From Romanomermis culicivorax (taxonomy: Eukaryota > Nematoda > Enoplea > Mermithida > Mermithidae), in assembly GCA_963922205.1 (NCBI GenBank), contig CAWUHX010000300.1:343024-407023 (forward strand): a stretch of DNA of 64,000 nt, written 5' to 3'. A program made the position numbers and the translations under genes. Every line of letters begins with the position of its first letter. Positions within the stretch are counted from its first letter, which is position 1. The notes beneath the pieces are model-generated. The model saw only the letters and a list, made by a program, of their open reading frames with translations, ran no database searches and had not been told where the DNA came from. This document shows positions 24,554 to 35,010 of this stretch, piece by piece.

Positions 24554-25975
24554 TGCCGCTCAATTTCCCCAACGTCATGTGATTCCAATCATGTCAATAT
24601 TTTGTTTTTCTTCATGTTTTGTTTATTACTCATTCATGTTTTCATTTATTTTATTTCTACACATGCATTTTGTGTTCGTTTTTATATTTTCCATGCATTT
24701 CTATGTTTCGTTTTCTTTGTATTTTATTTCTTTATGAACGCGGGCTACAGTAGGCCCTTTTGCTAAAAACTTCCGCCAGCCGTGCTCCACGAGCACATGG
24801 CTATTTTTGGTGCATTCCATGCACCTCTTATCACCAAAAATTAGCGTCGTTTTTGTTACGCAAAAACGACTAGCTAAGAAGTTTAGCTAAAGACGCTCAT
24901 ATGCTTAGCATAGGCACTGCAGTCGGCCTCAGTGCTAAACGCATGTGAACGAAAAATGTCTATGTGCTCATAGGCATCTTCTGCATCGCGTCTAGCTGCA
25001 GAAGTTAGCTTGGACGCTGAGAAACTCCGCCCAAGCTGCAGCTGTAGCGAAAAATTAAAGAAACATGTCCTTAAAAGGACATGTTTCTTTAATTTTTCGC
25101 TCATTCCTGGGTTTACCCCTGCATCCGATTTGTTGTCAGCGTCCGCCGCCTTTCGCCTAATTTGAATAAATTTGAATAACCATCTTCCCTGCGTCCGCCG
25201 CCTTATATTAAATAAATTGGCATAAATTTATATCCCTCCACTGCGTCCACCGCCTACCCATCTACAGTACCTGCTGCCCATCAGTGCCAGGTGTCCGACC
25301 ACTCCGGTTAGCCGAGAAACAATCGCGAGTCCCCTCCCGATCGCCTATACCCGTCGCCCAGGACTCTTGTGGATCCCATCCCCGCCCCATGCCAGAAGAC
25401 CGAAAGTATCCAGGGACTTGCCGCCCGTTTTCGTCGAATCGCTTGAGAAACAGGACTAGGTGAGTCTTCTCAGGGGATTATTGTTATTGTGGGGTATTTG
25501 TTGGGGAACCCTTCTTAAGTCGGTTTCCCAGGTTCTCCCCAGATAAGTAGGGCTCCCACCTCTCAGGTTCGGGCAAGAAGGGGACTGTCTGGTTCATAAT
25601 CGGGTCCCACAAATTAGGTCATTTTACGTGTGACCCTGTCCCCACTCTCACTGAGTAGGACTCGGGGATCGTCACACCTAGCCTGGCGGCGTTGTCCATT
25701 ACCCTACAGTAAGACCCCAGGACAACACCAGAGAGTACCAGCTATAGGCCTCCCTATAGCCACCATTCGCCAGGTTAGGCCCCCAACACCAACGAGGGGA
25801 GCCTGGGGAAAATGCCAGTATCCATCAGGAGTCACAGCCTATTACTCACTGTAATAGGATCAATCTGATATGGTTCACCATCAATGTGACTGCTAAAACA
25901 CGGTACTACCTGATGTGATACCCAAACCTCCCCAGCTCCCCCGATAAACGTGACAATCTGTACATTATCCAGCTA
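24554..25975. other. GC-richer insert or intron within the Harbinger nuclease gene
   Basis: About 1.4 kb separates two parts of the nuclease frame. From about 24,740 the base composition is clearly richer in G and C than the surroundings, and a perfect 25-bp stem hairpin lies at 25,047-25,100. No recognised coding sequence. A GTG at the left edge and CTACAG at the right edge would allow splicing. Confidence 0.4.
25047..25100. repeat. Perfect 25-bp inverted repeat with 4-nt loop
   Basis: Two 25-base arms pair without mismatch around TAAA. The left arm begins GCGAAAAATTAAAG and the right arm ends CTTTAATTTTTCGC. It lies in the insert of the Harbinger nuclease gene. Confidence 0.95.
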
Positions 25976-26564
25976 CAGACGGATTTATGTCATTAGCAGG
26001 AGATGCCCATGGCCTGACAAAAGCCACGGTTTCAAGTGCATTACGACGTGTAGTTGAAGCAATCAATGATGAATTATTTCAAATGATGGTTACTTTCCCT
26101 CAAAATATAGTGGAAATTTGTCATCCTTTTTAGGATATTTCAAACATGCCTTGTGTAATTGGTTGTATTGATGGCACCATAATTACAATTGCCCCTCCCC
26201 CCCCCCCGCCCCCCGTTTGAAAATGAGGAACAATATGTCGACCCATACAGGCAACATTCTATCAACACTATGGTTATAATTGGTCCCGATTTGTCAATCT
26301 TTTACTGTAACTCTCTATGGCCTGGTAACACAAATGATGCTAGAGTTTTACGAAATTCGAATATCTGCTATTGGTTTGAAGAAGGATACTGACCAATAGA
26401 CAATGCCATTTTGTTGGGTAAGCAATTAGCACACATACTATTGGGTGAACTTAAATTTTATAAAGTGACTATTGTAAATTAAAATAAGCCTAAAAATGAA
26501 ATAACAATAAATAAATTAGAAGCACTATTTTATCCTCCTAGCTATACACTTATATAATAGGTGA

Positions 26565-27420
26565 CAGGGCCATGCACAAGGGGGGCGGGGGGCGGCCGCC
26601 CCCCCCCCCCCCCATTGAGGCAGTAACTCTAAACCGAAAAGATGCGTTTTGGTGGACTTTAAAAGGTCAAAATCTCGAAATTTCCCGGTGCTTCGCACCG
26701 GTAATTATAACTATATTCTATCAGGCGCGGCCGTTAGCATATCTACTTCGACTTACTAATTAATGCTCAACAGTTTCTATCAATCAAGTTAGCTCGTTTC
26801 ATTTTCTAATCGTTTACAGTCGATTATGTCGCCGAAAATAGAGATTTTTCATCAAGTCTCTCAATTTTTTTTCTCGATGATAGGAATTGTTTAAACATTT
26901 GCAATCTGAACTTTTGCGTTTATTGAAGGTGGAAATTGACGGCATTACTCTAGAACGCGATTTCAAAACATTTGTTCACGAATTATCTGTTGGAGAGATT
27001 TATTTTTCAGCGTTTTAGAATAAAAAAACCATTCTATAGAACACCAACACCCGTGCCAGACCATTCTATAGAACACCAATATATTCTTCATGAGCTCATT
27101 TTGACTAACATAACCAGAATTTTCTCAATTTTTTTCCTCATTTTTGCAGGTTTCTGACTACAAATACAACAGAATGCTTGGGTATGCTCCTAAAATGCAT
27201 AAAAAAGCATCCGTAGCCACATTACAAGCGTTTTTAAAAATGTGGAAAATTTTTGGAAAATGAGGAATAAAATTTTGGGTCCGGTTCTCATGTGGAAAAA
27301 AATTTCGAGGAAAAAAACGGTGATGCACACAATATATCCGGGTAAGATCAACATTTCCTGGGGCTATTCAGTGAAAAAAAGTCGGCCCCCCCCCATGAAA
27401 AAATCCTGCGCACGGCCCTG
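26565..27420. mobile_element. hAT-like MITE (CAGGGCC family) nested in Harbinger
   Basis: Ends CAGGGCCATGCACAAGG and TGCGCACGGCCCTG lie between perfect 8-bp duplications ATAGGTGA (26,557-26,564 and 27,421-27,428). It matches the 154-bp copy at 6697-6850 except that a CACCG-type element (about 26,628-27,322, reverse orientation, one end deleted) is inserted at its ATGCACAC site. Confidence 0.9.
26628..27322 (-). mobile_element. CACCG-ended element, copy 3, one end deleted
   Basis: Reverse-orientation relative of 21,331-22,360. Only the GAGGAAAAAAACGGTG end remains (27,307-27,322). The other end stops inside the family at CTAAACCGAAAAGATGCG. It contains one hairpin module (26,688). Confidence 0.75.
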
Positions 27421-28379
27421 ATAGGTGACCATATTTATTTGCTCAAATAGTGGCTCATCTACTAAAAGATCCCAATTAAATGAGCGATGCCGAAAGGTCA
27501 TTTAATCAATCGCACAAAAAGATGAGATGTGTAGTTGAAAGAGGAATTGGAGTTTTAAAAGGTGCTTTCCATGCCTTAATATAATACGCTTGAACCCGAA
27601 TTATGCTTCCGAAGTGATTAAGACTTGTTGTATTTTGCACAATTTAGCTATTTCTGACGAACCGATGTATGTTGAGTTGCCCGATGATGATGAGGAAATT
27701 GCAACAAGACTCGATAATGTTGATTTGAATAACAGCGGCCATGAATGAGGTCAAGAATTAATCGACACATTTGCATGAAGTTTTATGTCTATATTTCTAT
27801 AGTACCTACTATCCTATTTTAGTTAATTTTGTTCTAATTGTAGTTAATTTTTTAACACTTTCAATTAAAAATCAAAATCACAAATCAAATTTATATCGTT
27901 TAAAGTTTTAAAGCTACTTTTTTCTTATTGTAGTTAGATTTTTATAACACATTTAATTAAAAATCTCATTCACCAATTTATCATTGGCAATTTCAAAGCT
28001 GAGTGTACAACAAATCTTTCATGCCCATTTAAATCATCGAATTGGTCACTCGATGGTCGAATCCAAGTTCGTTTTCGAGGCGATATATTTATAGAGTCAA
28101 CTTGTAGTTTTGAAGCTGTAGATTCATTTTTTGCAGACTCAAAGCATCTGTTTGAAGTTCGGTTTTGTGACGTTTCGCTTCGACGTCCTTTATTTCAAGT
28201 TCCGTAGCACGTTTTCGATGATACATCGAAAAACTTGCCTCTTGTTTATCTAATATTTATGAAATGATAATTTGTTTGTGCGTAGGCATTTTAAAGAATT
28301 AAAAATTATGAAATGAAAGCATGAGTTGGAAATGATTTGAACGGCTCAAGGCTTGTTACTTTACTTAACTATCCCATAA

Positions 28380-28820
28380 AACTACAAAAATATACTTTTA
28401 AATGTTTCGTCAGTAGTCCCATTAATGTTCATTTCACAATTATCGATCGATTTAACGGGATTCCACGATTCAAAACCCTCAATTCCTTTAATCCATGGCG
28501 AGTTGCGACCAACAATATCCAAAACTGCTTCATCAACATCCATGTAAATGGAATCATTTCCGCCGCCCATTCCAGTTTTCAAAGGATCGTCACTTTTCTT
28601 TTTCGTCGCTTTTTTTAGATTAGGCCAAATTGTATCTCATAAATATTGCTACATCTTTAGTTGAATACTGATTGAAAGACAACCCTCGAAAATTTCCTTC
28701 CATTTGGCACATTTCTTTTCATTCGTTAAATTTGGCGAAAATCGATCTAACAAAACCGCTTTATTATCATTAATCAACCATAAAATATGCACTTTTTGAT
28801 TCGTCGTTAACATTTTCATT
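28380..28820 (-). pseudogene. Harbinger-associated Myb/SANT-like protein remnant
   Basis: The minus-strand frame starts MLTTNQKVHILWL (about 28,815), continues FSPNLTNEKKCAKWKEIFEG and ends, after a stop and frameshifts, with a Gly- and Asp-rich tail (KTGMGGGNDSIYMDVDEAV). Harbinger elements normally carry a second gene for a Myb/SANT-type DNA-binding partner of the nuclease. Position and orientation fit, but the domain call rests on context and on the WKEI-type tryptophan. Confidence 0.6.
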
Positions 28821-29073
28821 TGGTGCTCACACCATAAATCAAAAATAAATTTTACAAATGTTTGTAAATAAATTACCGTTTTTACAATTCAGTGGTGAAA
28901 CGCTATATTTGTAAATTTTAAAAACATTTTACAATTGTTGAATACAATTGTAAAAATAATTATTTTTTATTGGTTTTTTTATGAAACACATTTTACAAAG
29001 AATTGTAAATATCTTTTACAATTTACAATTTACAATTTTACAATTACAATTTTTTTTATGAAACCGGGCCCTG

Positions 29074-29727
29074 AGTATTCATTATCATGGTTTTGTAAAA
29101 ATTAGTTAGTAGTGGCCACCCTGCAATAAAATTAGATTAGGCATTCTGCCTCACCATCATTATTTCAATATTTTAAATCATGAAATCTTCGATTTTGCGA
29201 TTTAGAATATTCAATTGTTATTTTATTTTCGATTCATTTTTTGCGTCATTGTAATTCTCAAAAGGCGTACATGCCCCGGGCCAACATTGGCGAGTCCTAT
29301 TTTTAAGGCAACGAACCTGTTGGACTTAACACATGCTTCTTCTCAATTTTTGGTGATCTCTAGATATAATTGGTTGCCTCATCAATTATCCTCAAAAGTC
29401 AACTCCCCACACATTTCTTAAGCGACAGCCCTTGAAGTCTATACTTATAATTTGCCTTTATTCTGTTTACCCCCTGTATGGGCCTGTATAACTACTACTG
29501 TAACCAATGAGAGAAATTTACTCGTTCATAAGCTTCAAGCACAACAACTGAAAACATTGTTTTTTCCTAACATCCTTGTAATCAGGGGATTGAACATTCC
29601 ACAAGAATTCTTTTTCATTCAGTTCAATAAGTTCAAATTTCTATCATCTGATAATTTTTTTCTGAATAGACATGGCGAAAATTTAACAGCAAAAAAATGA
29701 AATCCTACAAATAAACCTAGCGACTTA
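29074..29727. other. Unassigned stretch
   Basis: No exon, RNA gene or paired repeat end is recognised. Predicted ORFs are short and unsupported. Confidence 0.3.
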
Positions 29728-31017
29728 GGGATGTATCGGACCTTTTGACCAGGTATGCTACCCGATCCTACCCGATGTTTTCTGATCCGAAGGAGGAAAA
29801 AAGGCTTGACCTTAGCCGTTATTCTGGATACCTCTGTGCCTTGAGTGTCACGGGTCAAAACATTCATTTGGGCACTTTCACTGTTAGAAGAAAAAACATA
29901 AAATTTTACTCTACAAGAGATTAATTTGGTCATTATTACATACATTTCAAAAATAAAATTTTCTCAATAGTTTTCCAAAGAAGGTAGGGAATGATCGATG
30001 TGTTGGCATTGGCATTGGCTGATAATTGACCTTTCTAAATATCGGCCGATGGTTTTTTGGGCGAGCTGTGATCTATAATATCCTGTTTTCTATGGTAATT
30101 CTTGCATTAATCAGCCTTGCCATGTGATTGTTTACCGGGCAAGTGTAAATCTTAGGCCTCTCTTAGTTATTATTTAGACAAGACAAACGTTGTATTTCAT
30201 GACTATGTGATTTTTTTTCCTTCAATGCATTATAACACAATGGTTGATGAATAATTTTCAGCCTTCTTTTTCACGCTTTTCCTGTGTAAGAAAGGACAGA
30301 AACTTAAGAAAATTAAGCCTAAGCCTAAGCCTAAGTGAACTGAATAAAAGCAAAAAAATTTTAACAATTACTCTCAGTGTACACAAAGAACAGGAAAAGC
30401 GTGAAAACAAAAAAAACGGTTGGGGTAAAATTGTTAAAAAGACCCGTTCCATAATTTCTATTGTGTTCAAAAAGTTCTATAGTAAAACCTTCGTGTGAAC
30501 AATGACCGATATTGTTCATTCTTCAATCTTCAATTTAAAAGCATTTAATAAAAAAGAGACAAAAATAAGTCTTGTACCCGAGAGAAAGTTTCCGAGGAGC
30601 AGTTTTTGAGATTGAGTAAAAAATGAAATTCTAAACAAACATTTTTTCGGCAGACATGCTATCCTTGGCTATTTCAGATTTTTTTTCAGATTTCCTATAA
30701 TCGTAGATCGGATTGATTTTCGTTTTTTGTCTTGAATAACACAGAGACTTTGTCTATTTCTCATTTCCCTGTCTCGTTTCATTTCTCGTTTCTCAGAACA
30801 GTAATTAGTATTTAAAAGTAATAAGACGAGTCATTTTTCATTTTCAATGCTTATTTACAATAAATAATAAACAAGATGTAACATGGCGAGTATGTGCATG
30901 TGTTACACTTTATGAACTGAACATATTTTTTTGACCCTTGACCTGGTTCGCCAGGGGTCTCTGACCTGACCCGACCCGTGACCTGCCCCGATATTCTCCG
31001 GCCTGATACATCCTTAC
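29727..31017. mobile_element. Transposon-like element with TARGGATGTATC ends
   Basis: TAGGGATGTATCGG near 29,727 is mirrored by CCGGCCTGATACATCCTTA near 31,000-31,017. Next to the ends, CCTGACC/GACCAGG blocks are also inverted. This resembles hAT-type termini. No convincing target duplication and no transposase were found. It contains the TTAGGC-type tract at 30,317-30,336. Confidence 0.5.
30315..30336 (-). repeat. Short interstitial (TTAGGC)3 tract
   Basis: CCTAAG/TAAGCC is repeated about three times, equal to (TTAGGC)n on the minus strand, the telomere repeat unit of nematodes. It is too short to be more than suggestive. Confidence 0.6.
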
Positions 31018-31084
31018 TACCAACCGGTCAGAGCGCGCAAAATCTCGCATTGGTCGTGCGCGCGCCTATACTTATAATACGTGT

Positions 31085-31300
31085 TGCTTGCCGAGCATGC
31101 TCGAAAGAGTAGAAAAATGTTCTACTACCCTGAGCATGCTCGGCGAGCAAATTTTTTGTGCTCGGGCTTCTGCTCGCGGAGCAAATATTTGCTCACCAAG
31201 CATGCTCGACGCGCAGATTGCTCAGAGCTGTGCTCACCAAGCATCTTCGAGCACAGCTCCGAGCATGCTCGGCGAGCATGCTCCCCGAGCAACGAGCAGA
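31085..31300. repeat. GAGCATGCTC palindrome array
   Basis: At least five full or near copies of the 10-bp palindrome GAGCATGCTC, joined by CGGCGAGCA and GCTCACCAAGCA spacers that also pair with each other. The whole block could fold into several alternative hairpins. The ORFs through it are repeat shadows. Confidence 0.8.
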
Positions 31301-32563
31301 AGTATAAACCGGGCTTTTACTTTTTCAACAGTCAAAAATATGTAAGCATGATGTTTTCTCTGTTATTTTAGCCTGTTCTGTTAATTGGCAAATATAAGGT
31401 GCTATGATATTTATTCTAAACTAAAAAACATAATTTCTTCAATTCTGTGTTGGAAAATGCAAGCCGATGCATATATTGTACGTCCATGCACCCAAAAGAG
31501 CTCCAACGTGTGGGCCAACGATAGGCACCCAGAACCAATTGAAGTTTCGGTAGCTGGAAAAAAGATAAGTTACTTAAATTTTTGTGCCTACAGTACAGTT
31601 TTCTTCTTGAAACTGGAAAGCACGCAGTACTACAGTTTTCTACTAAACCAGACATTGTGTTGGGCTTTTTCATCATACCTAACTGACCTTTTTGAAATAA
31701 GAAATTCTACAGTAACAGCTTTGTGTAAATGATGTCGACAACAGTCAGACAATGTTCAACAATTTTTAATTCATTTCTTTAAAAACAGGCTATACGTGAG
31801 ATTTATCTGGCAATATGAAACGGAAAGTGAAATAATCCTTCAAACTGTGAGCAAACAATAAATCTCACCATAGGCAGAAATCATTTTTTCTCAATTTGTT
31901 TGCCTAGATTCTATGTCAACTCCAGAAAAAAGGTATCTGTATATTCAGGTTGTTTATTATTTGCATGAACATATGTGCGCCTCGAGGCTCATTCAGAAAA
32001 AGACTATAGACAAGCAGTCGTTGTGTCTTTACAACATACATGCACATAGGGGAAACCCCTTACCTGAGACCACGGCCAACCCCCCTGGCCCAAAAAAAAA
32101 TCGCCAAACACCCCCTGAACTTTTTCCAAGACAGCTTTTTTGATGATTTTTGTGCATATTTTGTGTGAAAAACAAGCTTGCAGAACTTTTTTTGTTTTTT
32201 TTGCTCGCCTACCCCCTACCTCCTGGATAAAAAGTCCAAGGACCCTCCCCCTAGAAAATTCTTGCCATGCATGTCTGCTTTACAAGTTCAAGGCAACTGA
32301 TGTGTTTGCACATGCATGTAGTTTTTGGGCAACTATTCATTCGTCTTTTATCGCCTTCTTTTCTTCTTTATTTATCATGAATAAATTATGCAAATCGGCC
32401 AGCATAACGGATACCTCCACTAAATTGTATGTGTGGGCCGCCAGTAGAGAATAAACCTACTGACCCACACAACAGCAATTTTTATGACTCAAATTATACA
32501 GAGCTTAACACATGACTGTTCCAAAGATGCGGTTCAAAACCAAACAGAGGTAAGGTGTCCGGT
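31301..32563. other. Unassigned stretch between repeats
   Basis: Contains two medium ORFs (31,385-31,732 plus and 31,416-31,676 minus) with no recognised family and no splice context. I see no RNA gene. A C/G-rich patch with short inverted segments lies at 32,050-32,250. Confidence 0.3.
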
Positions 32564-32571
32564 GCTCCAAG

Positions 32572-33026
32572 CAGTGTTTTTTTTGTACTCGGTCCATTTG
32601 TACTGGTACAAACGACCTCTCAAAAACCGTTTGTACCCCAAAATTTGCGAAAAATTGCTGAAAAAAGCATTCATTTTTATAAAATGCAACGAACACGCTG
32701 TGAAATATGAATACGTTGGCTATTTCCACGAGACACATAAGAAGGCTACAAATTCAGACACATAAAACACTTGATCATGAGGCACATAACATGCACTAGT
32801 GGAATACTCCACAAAAAGCTTTTATTATTATGCCACAGCTGCTAGTTTGTCGTTTTCGATGTGGACGCATAACAAACAAGTCCTACAAAATCCATTGACA
32901 CTGACAGCTGTTGAGTAACAAAAAATTTTTTTGTCCAAAAATTTTCGTTTGTACCGGTACAAACGAAGCCCAAATTTTCGTTTGTACTCTGGACCGTTTC
33001 GTTTGTAAAGTACAAAAAAAACACTG
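32572..33026. mobile_element. 455-bp hAT MITE with perfect 8-bp duplication
   Basis: Ends CAGTGTTTTTTTTGTAC and GTACAAAAAAAACACTG are exact inverted repeats. GCTCCAAG flanks both sides (32,564-32,571 and 33,027-33,034). Subterminal TTTGTAC(C/T)GGTACAAA palindromes repeat at both ends. It is related to 4076-4690 and has no coding sequence. Confidence 0.95.
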
Positions 33027-33174
33027 GCTCCAAGGTGATTTTTTTCTCCGTTCCACATCTCTTTATGTTCCATGGTCATTTACAAAAAGTGGACTAGCTT
33101 ATTCGAGGACAAAAAAATTTTCAAAGAAGAATATTGGGTCTGTGATAGGATAAATTCACATGTCTGTATTTCTG

Positions 33175-34235
33175 CAGAGTTTTTTTCGGTACTGGTCGAT
33201 CCGTACTGTGCGGAAATCTAGTGAACAAATTTCCGTACCACCCTATCCATTTCCGTACAACCATTATTTTCCACTTGCTTCATGAAAGTTCAAAGTATAC
33301 ATTGGTCGTAAAAGTAGGAACATGCTTGCTCACTCTAAAATTGATAAATTTACTTCACTTTTATTAGAAAAACGATTAAATGCTAATTTTTTTGAACTTC
33401 ATTCAAATCGCGTCAAATCTAAACTTTTGCAATTGAATTTTTTGAGTTTTGGAGGAAAATTATTATAAGTTTGGCGTTAAAAAATTAATTTTCAGCTTAT
33501 TCTTATTCCATAGGTTATCGCTCGTAATCGCCGTTTTTTAGCATAGGTAATCATAATAATAAACAGTCTTTTCAGAGGAATGAAACCATGAGAATTACGG
33601 TTGCAAAACATTCAATCTTTTAGTCGAAAATTGTTAATGCTGGCGCGCACGCAGCGCCGGAAAATTTTTCAAATTTTGTTCCAGAATGTTAGGAAAATGT
33701 ATCTTTCTCAACATGTTTAATATAAAAATTATGCACGCACCCGATAGTTTAGATTCCCCAAACAGATGAAATATCTGTCATTTTTCTGCTGTGATGATGT
33801 TTGAATCATATTTCAAATAGGAAGTTTATGTTCACAAAACAGTAAAATATTCAAACACTGCAAAAGGATCGAGAAAAATCTTGATTTTTTTCAACTATGT
33901 CAAGAAATAATACAAGATCGAACATCATCCACGATGTGTAGATGTTCAAAAGTTATAAACAGAAGATAGGACGACATTTTTCGACCGTGAACCATAACTA
34001 ACATTCAAAATTATAAATCATTTGAATGCGACGCGAAGCGCCGGAAAATTTTCAGGATTTTTTGTTTAAAATGCATGAAAATGAATTTTCAGACAGGAAA
34101 TTCTATAACCTAATCAAAAGAATTGTCAGGCTTTAGGTTGCACTGTGCATCAAAAAATCTGTACAGTATGGAAAACTCGGTAAAAGTTTTCTGTACCAGC
34201 CCAAAAAAAATCCGTCTGGTACGGAAAAAACCCTG
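33175..34235. mobile_element. hAT-like nonautonomous element, CGGTAC type
   Basis: Ends CAGAGTTTTTTTCGGTACTG and GGTACGGAAAAAACCCTG are inverted. TTTCTG occurs on both sides (33,169-33,174 and 34,236-34,241). The expected 8-bp duplication is not fully seen. Two GC hairpin modules (33,641 and 34,030) lie inside. Confidence 0.65.
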
Positions 34236-34344
34236 TTTCTGACACAGGAGCTTCTCTTCATAGGTGATTGGTTCACAGAGAATGGGAAAATGTTGTCGAG
34301 GTCCCCTCCTATACTCTATTTGAAAGCATTTAATAAAAAACAGA

Positions 34345-34745
34345 CTATAGTTTCAGAAATTTTCATCCTTTGACGCGCCATCTATCTTGATTTTTTTCGG
34401 AATGGAGTCTTAATTTTTGTCAAGATGGGATTTGGATTTTTTTCAAAATGCCATCTTGATTTGTTCAAGATGGAATGCTGATTTTTTTCAAAATGGAATC
34501 TTGATTATTTGAAGATGGGGTCTTGACTTTTCTTCAAGACGCCAAGATTCAAGATGATAATTTTTTCAAGATGGTATCTTGATTTTTTTCAAGACAGAGT
34601 CTTGATTTTTTCAAGATGGTGTCTTTCTTTTTCAAAGAAGAGATCTTGATTTTTTCTAGATGGCATCTTGATTTTTCGAAATGGAATCTTGATTTTTTCA
34701 CGATGGAATATTAATTTTTTTCAAGATCATCTTGTCAATCTGAGA
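34345..34745. repeat. TCTTGATTTTTTTCAAGATGG array, fragment of foldback arm
   Basis: About ten degenerate copies of a roughly 30-bp unit made of ATCTTGATTTTTT and CAAGATGG. The same units build the outer arms of the palindrome at 49.2-50.5 kb, and the left edge shares TCATCCTTTGA with that arm. Confidence 0.75.
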
Positions 34746-35010
34746 AAAAAGACGATCCCCTGCAAGCACAGGTGTTTATTTTTCATTCGAACATCTTTCT
34801 TTCCAAGGCTCATTCAAAAGATAAACTATAAGTGACATATACATAACAAATAGACTTTTCAACAACTGTCTGCCATATGAACGTAAATAGATATTGCTAA
34901 CGTTTGCTGATGGATGCTGATCTGGGACCTTATCTCGGACACAGATCTTTTACAAGATTGAACAGGATCCTGCGACAGATCTCATATTGAACATGCACTT
35001 TGACGTCAAC
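34746..35010. other. Flank downstream of the aquaporin exons
   Basis: I looked here for the missing last aquaporin exon and did not find one. No other feature is seen. Confidence 0.3.

Larger units (their letters stand above)
24420..27770 (+). pseudogene. Harbinger DDE nuclease (HARBI1-like), interrupted
   Basis: Pieces in order: PPLTIQHIVNIVGPIIAHNM (24,440-24,500), DAHGLTKATVSSALRRVVEA (about 26,000-26,060), NMPCVIGCIDGTII with the first catalytic Asp (about 26,146-26,186), QHSINTMVIIGPD and WPGNTNDARVLRNS with the second Asp (about 26,250-26,360), and after the nested element [16 protein letters not shown] (about 27,531-27,580). Stops and frameshifts make it nonfunctional. The break at 24,553 and resumption at 25,976, just after CTACAG, could be a spliced intron or an insertion. 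Confidence 0.85.
23941..29070. mobile_element. PIF/Harbinger DNA transposon with both ends and nested insertions
   Basis: Terminal inverted repeats begin GCCCCGGTTTTGTAAA on the left and, read inward, GGCCCGGTTTCATAAA on the right. Both continue into arrays of TTTACAATTTGTAAA. The 3-bp target duplication CTG is present at 23,938-23,940 and 29,071-29,073, as expected for Harbinger. Contents: a plus-strand DDE nuclease gene remnant (24,420-27,770), a minus-strand DNA-binding-protein remnant (28,820-28,380), a 1.4-kb unexplained insert or intron (24,554-25,975) and a nested hAT-like element (26,565-27,420). Confidence 0.9.

Noticed and set aside
25380-25960. Possible structural RNA gene in the GC-rich segment
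   Set aside because: TTCGGG- and GGTTCG-like fragments are present but no cloverleaf or conserved snRNA/5S order could be traced.
29619-29945. 108-aa minus-strand ORF
   Set aside because: No recognisable domain; it spans the terminus of a transposon-like element.
31081-31371. Two overlapping ORFs with repeated EHARRA / PSMLGE
   Set aside because: Translations of the GAGCATGCTC palindrome array.
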